A stretch of DNA of 64,000 nt from Hymenoscyphus infarciens (lineage: Eukaryota; Ascomycota; Leotiomycetes; Helotiales; Helotiaceae). The stretch is taken from assembly GCA_001414345.1 (NCBI GenBank), contig LLCB01000244.1, positions 26,844-90,843 on the forward strand, in the 5' to 3' direction. The position numbers and the translations under genes were made by a program. The notes beneath the pieces were generated by a model that was not told the DNA's origin, did not search any database, and was given only the letters and a program-made list of their open reading frames with translations. Positions within the stretch are counted from its first letter, which is position 1; each line of letters starts with the position of its first letter. Below, piece by piece: positions 21,951-33,186 of the stretch.

Positions 21951-23591
21951 TTTATAGATTTTAAATGAATAGGATAGTCGTTCTATTTTTTCCGTTAGTA
22001 GTTATATAGAGCAATGCCAGGAACTGCGCCACAGAACTGTTACCTCAACTTCTCCCGCTTTTGGGCCATCCTCTCAAGTGATTTTCAGCCATCAAGAGTC
22101 TGTAGTTCTAACAGTGATTTCATAGATGTAAGAGGGGCGGACTTTCCTCCGGGTAGACCTGCCTTTTGCAAGGAATGTGCGAAAATATTTAGGACAATTA
22201 CATTTATCCTCCAAGAACATTTAGAACAATCTGGGAATTCGGTAGAAATTTCAGACCTTCTCTGGCAATTGTCCTAGAAATTCTTAACACTTGTAAATAG
22301 AGGGAGGGTGCACACAGACCAAAGCCCGTGATTCTTGCATGTGGTTGCGATAAATCCAAGGCATGCTCAGAAGACGGCCAGGGTCCTGACAGCGGGTGTC
22401 GGCTTTCGGCTCCATCAATTCTTCTATATGAAGTTTACAGAGAGGTGAGTTTACGATCGAAAAAATCGAGTTGCAGCGAAAGCCCGCCCCGCCCCGCCCC
22501 GCCCCGCTCCCCGCCACCCCAAAGCTTGGCAGTCCCTCCTCGGTTTTGTTGAACATCAAACCAACAAAACAAGACACTATCTCCAAAGCAGGTTTCCGGG
22601 TATCACAATGTTTGCAAACCGCCTCTATCCTCCCCCGTTTGGATATCACGCATTTGCTGACCTCCTTTCAGCTGAATGAATTACGCCAATGCTGCAGCTC
22701 TGAGTGCTCTGAGTCCTCGAGTCCCAGAGCAATCAATTTCCTCTTAACAATCCCCCACCACGAATACCTTTCTTCGGAAAGGTGCCTGCTCGAATGCATC
22801 TACGAGAGCTCGCACGGGATTAACACACCGAACACCACTCGGCGATGACAAAATATGGGCACTGTTGAGGGCGGATAGGATCTGGACCACTGCAACCTCT
22901 AACAATTTGTGTACCCTTTCCGAAGCCTCACCAGATTGCCCACTCGATTATTATGCTGTGTCATACCCGGCTTACTTGAGATCAAGGTTATGGAATTCTG
23001 CAGAGACGTATTCCTCATTCACTGGACGTGCTTCGTCATGATCAGCCGTGCTTAGATTGAGTCCTGTTGATATGGTTGAAAGATCTACTCTCGGCATCGG
23101 ACGCATGCACTCTGCTGCAGAAAAAACGGTGGGAGCGTCTCGATTTCTCTCTTGGCCACTAAATTCCTAACGTATATGCACCTTTCCGCTATACATGTAC
23201 CCCAAATGGGCATCACGGGCCATGAAATGTGATATCCGGAGGGGTTGTTACACTAAAGTTCAGCGCTGAACTTCTTGTACAACAGCATCCCGCTCTCCGC
23301 AGTCCAATGCAGATAAGAGAGTCGAAGCTGTGGTCAATATCAGTAGTTCTGATTGGAAGAGTTGTGGATGTTCGGGAACGTTCATTTGGCATTATGGATC
23401 CAATCTTCAAATTGCATGTATATTCTTTTCCTTTTCCTCATTCTGTTGATAATGACAGAGAAGACTGTTCTAGTCCCTAGTGGCTATTCGGACAGGTGCA
23501 ACGCTAGAATTACACGGCTTATTTATATGCTCCTTCCATCCTGCTTTCTATCTCTCTAGAAGGCTTTCAATTGCCACTTTTGACCCTCATC
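21951..23591. other. Intergenic DNA with gene debris and a GC-rich microsatellite
   Basis: Plus-strand open stretches at 22014-22277 and 22750-23038 have fairly natural composition, but no motif, start context or splice partner, so I do not call them. A CCCCG pentamer run lies at about 22487-22507. The last 150 bp form the promoter region of the OPT gene. Confidence 0.4.
22486..22507. repeat. (CCCCG)n microsatellite
   Basis: About four uninterrupted ccccg units, followed by degenerate cctcc/cccgcc sequence. It is the most GC-rich spot in an otherwise average region. Confidence 0.85.
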
Positions 23592-26121
23592 ATGGCACTC
23601 AGGCCAGGTTCTACCATACTGGACCCTGTATCTGAAAACCATCATTTAGGTCAGAGCTCTGCCCAGGATATCGAATTGGAAACAACAGTCACAGATGCGA
23701 ATAAATCGCCGACGTTCGATGTTTCCAATGAAAATAAATTTGGAAAAGCCGAAGTCCTCAAAGACGCCAAAGACGTGTTAACTCATGTCATCCATGTTGA
23801 CGATGACCCCTCTCTTTCGCCTTGGACCTTTCGCGCATTCCTTTTAGGTGGGTTAGTTCCAGGGCATACGTCCACTTTACTAACCAAAATATTGTAGGAA
23901 TTGGGTTGGCAATATTTGCTTCCGTCCTGCAAGAGATCTACTACTTCAAACCTCAAGCGATATATGTGTCGATTGTTTTCATGACAGTCGTTGGTTACGC
24001 TCTTGGAGAACTGTTTGCTCTCTTGCCGCGATGGGGACCGGTTTTCAAGTTCTTGAACCCGTTCCCCTTCAACTCGAAAGAACATGGCTTCATCGTCATC
24101 ATGGCGTCTGCTGCCGCGACGAATTCCGTCTCAACAGAGATTCTGGCGGCCCAAAAGCTTTACTACAATCAGGATCCCAATCCTGCCGCTTCGATATTTC
24201 TTGTCATATCAAGTCAGCTTTTAGGATTTGGGATAGCGGGACTGCTAAGATCAGTGCTTGTTCAGCCTACCAGGTATGTTTATAGAGGTCCCGGATCTTT
24301 GTTATCGTCCCTAACTTGAAAGAATGCTGTGGCCCATCAATATCCCGGTCATATCTCTCATCGAAACCCTCCACAGAGACAAGTCCGAAACTCGATTCAG
24401 ATTGAAAGTCTTCTGGGTGGTCTTTTCTGCTCTTCTCGTCTGGGAAATCATCCCGGAATGGATATTCCCCCTGCTACAAGGCATCTCCATATTCTGTCTC
24501 GCAAACCAAAATAGTCTGCTCTTCACGAACCTTTTCGGCGGATCCCAAGGGAACGAAGGTCTGGGATTTCTGTCCGTTAGCCTTGATTGGCAATATATTG
24601 CTAGTCTTGGTTCTCCGATGTGGGTCCCACTTTATACACTCGCCAATAGCTTCATTGGGTATATGCTGTGTATTTTTCTATTCATGGGAATTTATTACGG
24701 GAACGTATGGGAATCGAAAAAGTTTCCATTCTTGTCCCAGTTGCTTTACGACAACAGTTCAAACGCAACAGCTTTTTCGCCATACAACCTGTCCCTGATC
24801 TTGACAACCGAGAATGAAATTAATCGAACTGGTTTAGCTGAACACGGGATTCCATATCTGACCGGAACTTACGTCGCATATCTTATAACTACTAGCATGG
24901 GCCTTACAGCAACATTCGTGCACATGTTCCTCTGGAACTTTGATGATATCAAAGAAGGGTTTTTCTTTCTTCGTTCGAGTGAGCTGAAAAAACTGCTCAA
25001 ACCGGCAAGTTTCTGGAAGGGGAGCAAGACATCTGACCAACACCAAAAGGAAGTGCTCGAGAATCCTCGGATGGATCCACACTACAAGCTCATGGTTCAA
25101 AAGGGCTACCAAGAAGTCCCCAATTGGTGGTACTTCAATGTTCTTTTGCTAAGTTTTGTGGCTGGCCTAGGCACGATTTACGGAGTCAATTCTACTTTGC
25201 CTTGGTGGGGATACATCATCAGTAACTTGTTTGCTGCAATCTTTATATTGTTCTTTGGGGCCCAGATGGGACTCACTGGGTTCCAATTCAACCAGCAACC
25301 TTTAATTCAGATGGTGGCTGGTTATTTGCATCCTGGTCGACCACTTGGTATGCCATAACTCACCCTCATCTCTTCTTTTTGAAACTAACCAACTTGTTCT
25401 AGCAAATATGTATTTTACTGTTTTTGGATTTAACGGTGTCCAACAAGGTCAATGGCTCGCCCGCGATCTCAAAATAGCACAACTCATACACCTCTCCCCT
25501 AAAGCCACCTTCACAGCTCAAATGCTCGGTGCAGTCATCGGAGGAGTCCTAAACTACATCATGATGAAAACCATCGTCTCGAATCAATTTGAGATCCTCA
25601 CCTCGATCCAAGGCTCAAACATCTGGTCTGGACAAAACGTTCAACAATACAACACACTCGCCGTGGCATGGAGCATGGCAGCCGACATGTTTAGCATCGG
25701 CGCTCGCTACGAATGGGTAACCATCTCCTACTTTCTCGGCTTCCTCGCACCATTTCCCTTCTGGCTTCTCCATCGACACACGAAGAAAGAAATATTCGAG
25801 TCCTTCAATCTCTCTATTGTCCTTTGGTATATGGGTTGGTTGTTCGTTGGTATCAACTCTTCTGCGCTTGCTTACTTTGCTATTGGGTTTGTGGCACAGT
25901 GGTGGGTGAGGAAATGGCATCCCAATCTTTTTGTCAAGTATAATTATTTGGTCTCCGCAGCGCTGGATGGGGGGACTCAGGTGTTGGTTTTTGTGCTGAG
26001 CTTTGCGGTTTTTGGGGGGAGTGGGAAGGAGAGGAGGTTTCCGCTTTGGAGGGGGAATAATGGTGGGGTAGGGGAGGGGAGGAATATTGATTACTGCGCT
26101 TTTAATGCTGGGAATGGGTAG
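23592..26121 (+). CDS. OPT-family oligopeptide/glutathione transporter
   Basis: Four exons by eye, phases consistent: 23592-23847, 23898-24273, 24323-25347 and 25403-26121, giving 791 residues. All three introns are 49-55 nt; introns 1 to 3 carry CTAACC/CTAACT-like branch sites. The protein is an OPT superfamily proton-coupled transporter of small peptides, for the plasma or vacuolar membrane. After an approximately 75-residue polar N-terminus the sequence reads SPWTFRAFLLG, YYFKPQ, then KEHGFIVIMAS, the usual start of the OPT core. Many hydrophobic segments follow, with VPNWWYF, FNQQPLIQM and, in the last exon, FGFNGVQQGQ. The C-terminus, NIDYCAFN, is typical of fungal OPTs. The start is the first ATG after the upstream stops. 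It looks functional; the exact substrate cannot be read. Confidence 0.93.
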
Positions 26122-26446
26122 GAGTTTATATTGTGGGAGTGTAATGATGGCAAGATACTTGGGTTTGTTCTCCAGCGCCTCTTCATCGTACTATGTGAAC
26201 CGTTCCCGGGAAGCTGGAATTATTGACCGAGTAGGCTTATGTGAGAAGTCTTTTTTCTTCACCATATTCAATTGAAGTGAAACCAAAGCAGTGTTAAACG
26301 CTACATGCGCCTGGACTCTCCCAAAAGCAAGGATTGCACCCAAACATCGAAGAATCTGTCCAAAATGATGCCTGAGCGAGGATTTTCCCAAGTCAGTTTC
26401 CCACTTTCTCCAAGAACATTCGCGATAATAAAGCAGATTTAAACCA
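26122..26446. other. Convergent intergenic region (OPT / HET)
   Basis: 325 bp between two convergent genes, carrying both 3' UTRs. Nothing else seen. Confidence 0.5.
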
Positions 26447-28303
26447 CTAGTCTAACTGGACGTCCCGGAATTGAGAGTCATTCTGTACCGCCTCCCCGTA
26501 CATAATCCCAAATATGTATGCGCTCCCTAATAACTTGAAGCAGCCCTCCTTTGTTGAACTCGGGCGAAGCATCATGGGACATGGGCAGCCAGCAATAAGC
26601 CAAACCTGGTCACCACCCTCACAGAACTTTGATACCATGCCCGGCTTTCTCGTGGAAGTAACGCATGGAAACAAATCATGCCGATCCCGCATACAATTGT
26701 AGGAATTGTTGAATGTGAGAGCTGCTTTTCTTATCGACTGGGGATCTGCTAAATCAAGGAGCTGGGATACATCTTGAATAGCTTCCGCTTCCGATTTGCC
26801 TCGTTTTTTGGCAAGCCAGTACTGCAACGACGCCTGTATTGTCTTTTCATCAGGAAGTTGAACAGACATAGAGTATGACGGGGAAATGAATTTGTCTGCA
26901 ACGATTGTTCTGGCGACTGCAACATCAAAGGGTACATTTCCAAGCTCCAGGGCGGAAGTAAAAAAAGCATCGTAAGTCTGTGGTAGGAAGGTACTCCTGG
27001 TGTGGAATTGGAAAACATCTTGAAGTATCTCGATGGGTTTCCCAGAAAGTATTACTATATCCTCATCATCAAGGCTAAATACTGGCTTGAATTGGGTCAG
27101 GCCACCTGCTTGATAATCCGGCAGAGCAGCAAACTTTGGGCAAGAAATGGACCACACGGGTTGAATAGGTCCCACGAGCCCACCCGACCAAGATGGACTG
27201 TCGAGGCGGAGGCCTCCTAGCCCCGCCCTAGAGAACAACTCGAACCCCCATGGTTGTTGGATGAGATAACGCGCAATTCTTGCGATTGTAGTCTTCGCTG
27301 GGGACTTATAGTCTGGCTGGATTTCGTCTCGGTCAGCATCGGTGGCAATTCCGAGAAGGCCAAAAAAGTAATCCTGTTGCACTGAAGCTAGACGTCCAGG
27401 AAGAAGCACAATCAGTTCGTCTAGAGAGAGACTATTCTCATTGTTGGACTCTTGCCGCATGATTCTGAGGGTGCCAAGCGTGGAGAACGAGACAACGATA
27501 TCATAGACATCAGGTTCGCCAAGCCATGTGTCGCCTTGTATGGATGGACTACTGTTCATCGTTGCCAACCAAAGATGCTGCCACGGAAATTCTCTTAAAC
27601 CGTAGAGGAATACAACATCCCTAGCGAGAACGAATTCCTGCACGGTCCAGAGTCTGCGGAACCAGGGACGAAGCCATATATTGCGTGCTGCTAACCACCT
27701 CTCATCAGAACTATACGGAGGAGGCTCGGAATTCTCGGGGAGTGAGGAAAGTTTCATTCCAATCCTCTCTTCACTTGCATTTACTGATCGGCCATTGAAT
27801 CCATAAGGAGCAATGTAGTATTTCCACCACCAGATTAACATGTCAATACCCGACGTGCTGTCATCCCCTTCTTGTCCAAGGAACACAATAGTCCGGCGTG
27901 CGCTACGGTAAATATCACCCATGAGGCGTACTTGCTGCTCCCTTTCATCGAGATCATCTTGATTGATGCAAATTCCATCCGCCCATACCAATCGATCTTG
28001 GTCGGCATGGCGCAAACGTTGGAGCGCTAGGCCCAGGGTGGTTGTGATTTTGATTATGCCGCACTGAGCTGTGAATGCAATGTGCCGTCTCGGTGATTCC
28101 CAAGAATATGAAAGTGCCACAAAGGCTTCGACGTCATTGTCTACCGTCCCATCTACGAGTGCCTGGATATAGTGGCTCAGGCCCCGCGTTGTAAGGCTGC
28201 TACGAAGGGGTTGTTGTCCTGTCCCTGGCGACAAAACAAGTATTCGAATTTCTTGACTCCCAAGGTTTTGGTAGGTAAAGGCTCCATCTTTGAGATAGCT
28301 CAA
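26447..28303 (-). CDS. HET-domain protein (heterokaryon incompatibility, PF06985-like)
   Basis: A 618-codon open frame. HET domains trigger cell death after fusion of genetically different fungal hyphae, or act in related self/non-self responses. The typical N-terminal reading EIRILVLSPG is followed by VALSYSWE (about residue 65), then LVWADGICINQDDLDEREQQ (about 105-124), MGDIYRSARRTIVFLG, and later WLRPWFRRLWTVQEFVLA. This covers the whole HET block. The C-terminal half carries no second domain I recognise, apart from an 'IAGCPCPMMLRPS' region common in this family. The frame begins with TTG: the first in-frame ATG lies within the HET domain and a TGA sits 3 codons upstream. A 5' exon or a lost start must be assumed. 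Confidence 0.85.
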   Translation of the reverse strand: MSYLKDGAFTYQNLGSQEIRILVLSPGTGQQPLRSSLTTRGLSHYIQALVDGTVDNDVEAFVALSYSWESPRRHIAFTAQCGIIKITTTLGLALQRLRHADQDRLVWADGICINQDDLDEREQQVRLMGDIYRSARRTIVFLGQEGDDSTSGIDMLIWWWKYYIAPYGFNGRSVNASEERIGMKLSSLPENSEPPPYSSDERWLAARNIWLRPWFRRLWTVQEFVLARDVVFLYGLREFPWQHLWLATMNSSPSIQGDTWLGEPDVYDIVVSFSTLGTLRIMRQESNNENSLSLDELIVLLPGRLASVQQDYFFGLLGIATDADRDEIQPDYKSPAKTTIARIARYLIQQPWGFELFSRAGLGGLRLDSPSWSGGLVGPIQPVWSISCPKFAALPDYQAGGLTQFKPVFSLDDEDIVILSGKPIEILQDVFQFHTRSTFLPQTYDAFFTSALELGNVPFDVAVARTIVADKFISPSYSMSVQLPDEKTIQASLQYWLAKKRGKSEAEAIQDVSQLLDLADPQSIRKAALTFNNSYNCMRDRHDLFPCVTSTRKPGMVSKFCEGGDQVWLIAGCPCPMMLRPSSTKEGCFKLLGSAYIFGIMYGEAVQNDSQFRDVQLD

Positions 28304-29239
28304 TGCTGTTCATTTGGAAGAAATCATCCATGCAGATCATCCTGCGGGGATATACATTTCTAGAGTCGTGGTGCTAAACGAAGCTGTGGTGGCTATGCTT
28401 TGAAACGAGGCCAATGAAGAAAGTCGGGTGATGCCATGACCTGTAGATGTGTAAGAGAAAATCACGGAGCATTTTGAAAAAGCCACATATCCGAATGCGG
28501 TAACTCGGTGTAGTAAGGTCCTGTTGCTGCTGTGAGCACACCACCAACTTAAAAATGGACATTTTTGCCTAGGAGAACTATTTCTCTTGTTCTTTCTCGT
28601 CGCAGTTGTACCTCAAAAGCTGTTTTCCAGGCTCACTTTGGCAGAGGGCTTTACTATGTTCAACAAGAATGGCTAACCTCAAATTCAAACCCTGCGAGTA
28701 ACCACCAGTCGCCAAATATCAGTGAATTGGCTTTCCCCGCCTCTTGGCACTATCTAGATATTTTCCTTCTGCCTAGGTGAACTCCGTGTTTTTCTACTTA
28801 TAAGTATATAATAAGCAACGCTAGTTATAAATAACTTATTTATTAAATAAAAGAGGGATAAGTACTACTAGAACACGGTCTATGTTTCATTTTAGTGTTT
28901 TATTTACTAAATATTTATTAATTTATTAATAAGGGTCTACTTAGCCTATCCTAGCCTGACCTCTAGGCTAGGCTAGGATGGGAAACCAAAAACACTGCCA
29001 AATATGAATACCGGATACCAAGTATCAATAGCACCGAACGGAAAAAATGTTGGTAAGAGATTTTGATCGAGAAAGTCCTCAATGAAGATGGCGTTGATAG
29101 TCGAAAAGACACGAATTTCGATCCAGCTGTGAAGTTGTTCTTCATGCCATGGGGTACAAGAACTTGCTAGGCCCACAAACGACCATCACTGAACCATTCT
29201 ATGCGTTTTTATCTCTGACCAGAGGCAATACTGGCTAAA
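28304..29239. other. Intergenic region with a small AT-rich relic
   Basis: The left part is the upstream region of the HET gene. A 28795-28960 island is strongly AT-rich and TpA-laden, like the RIP blocks, and ends in a palindromic stretch (tagcctgacctctaggcta). It is probably a fragment of a RIP-mutated repeat. No gene recognised. Confidence 0.5.
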
Positions 29240-29605
29240 TTGGAGGAAATTTCTAGAGAAAGCGTTTTCGGAATCTCGCAAGACGACGAAATAGAAGCTC
29301 TTCCGTGCTTTATCGACATTGAGTTTGCCGGCGAATTGAAAAGAGCGGTGACACCCCATGAGAAAGATATGGTACCATTCAAGAAGGATTTATGGACGCT
29401 ATACTCCCTGGGGAGGTTGGTTTATGTACTAATCAACACCAAATTGACTAGATTTCTTCGAATTTCGCAAATTCTACTCTGTTTCTCCTACCGGGTGAAC
29501 TTGAAAGCATGGATCCCAGTTTTCAAGAAGCTAGATATACTGAAAGTGTATGTTGGGCGAGGATCAATCAAATCATACGAAGCCATAATGAATGTAGTTA
29601 GATGA
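29240..29605 (+). CDS. Hypothetical 121-aa ORF, weak
   Basis: ATG-led frame (a 'MEEISRESVFGI' start), charged at the N-terminus, with a Leu/Ile-rich middle (LWTLYSLGRLVYVLI) that could be one membrane span. No family recognised, no intron partner seen, and about 190 bp upstream of the next plus-strand gene. The open sequence may extend leftward without an ATG from about 29020 in other frames, so this could be the end of a decayed gene. Low confidence. Confidence 0.3.
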   Translation: MEEISRESVFGISQDDEIEALPCFIDIEFAGELKRAVTPHEKDMVPFKKDLWTLYSLGRLVYVLINTKLTRFLRISQILLCFSYRVNLKAWIPVFKKLDILKVYVGRGSIKSYEAIMNVVR

Positions 29606-29794
29606 TTCGCCTTTTACTACGGAAGTTGAGGAGGTGAATCTGATTTGTCCTCCCTCTAAGCGAGGAGGTTTGTTAGCGTCCTCCGTTTGTTTACTTTGCG
29701 CTCGGATCACCTGTAGCTCCACCCTTCCTCGCACCTGCCTTGAATCATAAGTTCAACCTCAACAGCAGACAGTCATTCAACTCTTGTGTATCAA

Positions 29795-30597
29795 ATGGAG
29801 GAACCCGATCACGAAATCCTGCTAGAGGAAAACCCATGGATCCATGACATCGACCCTGATGCGACGATGGACTTCGAAGACAACGCACAGGGCATCGACC
29901 CAGGAACGCCCAACCTCGCTTTATCTCCATCCCCAAGCGACAAAAGCAACCCCAATTACACCCTCAACTCTGTCTTCCAGACAACCATGGGTTTCGGAAG
30001 TCAAAAAATGAGCCAATTCATCGCATCCGGTATCCCACAGCAGATCGGATGTGCCGCCCTAGCGACATCCGTTCTCGTCGCAAAATCGGGTCTCAAGATT
30101 GCGCAAAGTACAGCGTCATATGGAATCACCAAACTGAAAGAGCCTGATATCCCAACTCATATCTCGGAATTTCTTTTCGATCACAAAAGAGGACGAAGAC
30201 GAAAGACGGCTTGGCAAAAATTACCCAGGGAGGTGTACAAATGGTGCAAGACCCACCCTAAAGAGTTGAGGACTGCGGGGTATGTTATTGTTGGCGGCAT
30301 GTTGGTTTATAACCCAGGTTTGCTGGTTGGAGCTTTGGCTATGAGGAAAAAGGGGATTCTTGCGGGTAAGTTCATTCCATGTCATTTCAAATCGCGTATA
30401 ATAAGCTGAATGCGAGAATAGCAAGTGTTGCGACAAAGATGAAGATGGTTGCGGGTATTTTTTCCACGATTCCTGTTGCTCTGAAAGCTTGTGATGATGT
30501 ACGAAAGGGTGAAGTGGGAAAGCTTGGAGCTGCTGCTGTGAAACTCGCTATGCGGAAAATGAAAAGAGAGACCAGGGGTAGGAAGAAAAGACGTTAG
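29795..30597 (+). CDS. Hypothetical 248-aa protein with hydrophobic core and basic tail
   Basis: Two exons, 29795-30365 and 30422-30597, around a 56-nt intron (GTAAGT donor, GCTGA branch, AATAG acceptor); phases agree. Residues 1-60 are acidic and Pro-rich. Weakly hydrophobic Ala/Gly segments occur at about residues 83-103 (IGCAALATSVLVAKSG) and 162-182 (AGYVIVGGMLVYNPGLLVGA). The second exon is amphipathic and ends in a strongly basic tail (MRKMKRETRGRKKRR). The Gly/Ala-rich pattern with a positively charged end suggests membrane association, perhaps mitochondrial or nuclear-envelope, but that is inference. No named family recognised. Confidence 0.65.
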
Positions 30598-31561
30598 GGC
30601 CGAGTATTGAGTTTCTTTATCTTTTCTTGAGATGGTGGTGGGCTAGGAGTGTCTTGGAGTTATACGAAACGTGGTGTTACTCTGAAATCAATCAATAGTA
30701 TCGGGCGGAACACGCTACTACCTTCAATCATATTAGTCACCCGGTTCTTGTCCTTGTCGAGGGACATTTTACACAGCAGCGGAAGTAGCGTGGGAGTAGT
30801 GTCCCCCAAACTTTCTTGCTTCTGCAACTCCAGTGGAAGGTTTATGGTGCGTAAACTCCATTATACTAATAGTGTCAACCGATCCTATTAAAATCAGTTT
30901 GTGAGAGCCAAGTATGGGCTTTCTAAGATCTCGGCCCTGTTTACTCTTCTTTGTGTCCCATCAAAATCATATGTCTCTAGTATCAGGAAAGTAGGTTGGG
31001 TTGGTGACCATGAACTTTGTAACAAATCTTTGCAATCATTGAAGCATTGACCATAGGTGCTCCCATCTCTTGGTCTTCATTGGTCAGTATAACAACGCGG
31101 CAGTGACTGTCCTATGTGCACAATTAGAAAGAATGGCTTAGAGTACGGTACCAACGGTCTGGAATTAAATATCTTATATCGGTTCAAAGGTGCTACAAGA
31201 GCCCCATTTTCATTGTTATTCCCTTGCCTCTGCTTTTATTTGTCTGCTTTCCATGCTCAGAGGTGTGGCTGTTGACATCAAACTTAGCTTTCAGTCGCAC
31301 TATTCAGAAGAATATTATCACTTAGAGACACACTATTTCTGAATTGGAATTCCATGAACAGTCCAGGGCTGGGCGCTACCTGGTTCTATTCCAGGTTCAT
31401 GACCCCTGTTTATAAAGCAAGTTTGAATATTTGACACCACCCTCAATCTCACTTATTTACCATATCAAAGTGTCTGGTGCTTTTCAGAGCCAATTGAGAT
31501 TCCAAAGTCTAGTGTGGGTTTTCTTTACTGTTCTTCATCCGAGCACTAGTTGGAGTTTAAA
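30598..31561. other. Intergenic DNA, no gene recognised
   Basis: About 960 bp of average composition between two convergent units. An 80-codon plus frame (30649-30891) shows nothing recognisable. Confidence 0.5.
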
Positions 31562-32280
31562 CTAGACTAGGTAGAATCCACTAGATTGGTTGTGCTTAGA
31601 AAAGCCAATATGTAATTTCCCGCCGCCCCACAAACTCAAGAGGTTGTAATCAGCACCAGAATCCGCTTTTGGTTCCTGCTTCCAACAACTTGATATAACA
31701 AGACATCGGTGCCATCCGCAGGCTTTGCCCCAGAAAGATTCAAGACGTTGGTTCTTATTTTTAGCAATACTCCGAATTCCAGGATGAGATGCTTGCAGAA
31801 AAATGAATGGCCAAGAGTCGTACACAAAAGTTCCATCACTCTGACTTTAACCTAATAGCTCGAATGAGTTCAATGGATCACTCGGGGACCCAGCAACCCC
31901 CAGTGCCGTCCCTACCCCAGCAGTAGACCCAGCTATAGTTCCATGTCAGTCTCTCTTGAAAAATAAAAAGCTAAAGATAGTGGAATTCAGAAGAATTTAC
32001 CTGGCGGAGCATGGAGATACAGCCCCGTGCCGTAATAATGACTTCCGTAGAACTGGTAGCTGCAAACTGCCATTTTTTTCACAGCCCTAGGTTTTTTACA
32101 ATCAAAGCCCTGTGACTTGTTAGTAGGTCTTAGCTATAAAACCTTCATTTCGTTTTCTTTTTAAAGGGGGAAGTACGCACTTGCCAGTGAGAGCTCCATT
32201 TCAAGGGACACCGCAGTTCCCGTTGCAAGATTCTTGATGTAGTAAGCGCCAGGGCCGGTGTAGGAGGATTCCTGAGACAT
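31562..32280 (-). pseudogene. Ricin-B-type (beta-trefoil) lectin-like gene, probably disrupted
   Basis: The start at ATG 32278-32280 gives GPGAYYIKNLATGTAVSLE, the opening strand pattern of RICIN/QxW beta-trefoil repeats. Near 31740-31680 another frame reads NVLNLSGAKPADGTDVLLYQ, the 'LDLxGGxxxDGTxVxxWxxxxxxNQ' signature. A third frame just downstream reads GADYNLLSLWGGG, the start of the next repeat. Between them are two possible introns (about 32180-32110 and 32000-31935) and an intervening segment ending PLNSFELLG before a stop. The domain changes frame inside one repeat, so it is probably broken. Intact relatives bind carbohydrate; no toxin A-chain or other enzyme domain is present. Confidence 0.5.
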
Positions 32281-33186
32281 GTTTTTTTTTGGTGTGGTGA
32301 TAGAGCAGCGACTGTTTTGAAGTTGTGTGTATATTGTAAAGTAATTCAAGATGTGGTTGATGGTCGCCTTGGTCGGGGAAGTTTATTTGCGAGAATGAAG
32401 TGTAATTTTTAGAGTGGATAATTAATTCCTTGGAGCCTGACTGCAACTCTACGGGTAGCTCTTCTAGATGGTTCAATATCACATTTTCTCTCTGCGATAA
32501 CTAGCTGTTGAATAGAAAGAGGGGAAACCGTTACTTTGGATGTACTGAATTGTTATAAGAGCGTCGAGCTGGCGCGTAACCACGAAATTATGATAGGAAA
32601 CTCGTGCCCAATGTAATACATTGATAAGTGTAATATGGTCTGTTTTACTGTAGATTGGAAATTGACTGGATCGAAGAAACGTGGGGGGTGAACATTGTGT
32701 TACTGGCGCGATTTTCAAAGGATGATGGGAATGATGGAGGAGGGGTTCGTAAGAAACATGAGCTTTGCTCCGAGAACACATGCGGTTTTCACAGTAGTAC
32801 GCCACTACTCCACGAAGGCCCTTAATGTAATTTCTTTTATAGAATAGAAAGATTGTAGTTCATGGTTTATTCAAGTAATAGTTATAAAACTCAAATAGTA
32901 CTAGTGCTGGTGTTATTATCTCTACTAAGTCAGCGACTGTTCTCAGAGCAACGCCCAGGTTTCTTACCTCGTGTTACTGATTTCACTAAAGAGGAGGGGC
33001 GGAGGAGGCGTTTATTCCAGTCTCCAACTTAGCCGAGGAAATATGCATTCCGGTACTACCCAATGTAGTCGTAATGGCACTTGAAACATCCTCTAAAAGC
33101 CTCGTCCAAATGAGCATAGAGCCATAGATATTTTCGCCAACAGATGTAGATAGCTGTACTTTTGTTTTCCATATAGCTCGACACAA
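32281..33186. other. Intergenic DNA
   Basis: Holds the likely promoter of the lectin-like gene and the 3' region of the next minus-strand gene. Minus frames at 32479-32805 and 32986-33186 lack motifs; the second could be read-through of the 33187-34402 gene's 3' end. Confidence 0.4.
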
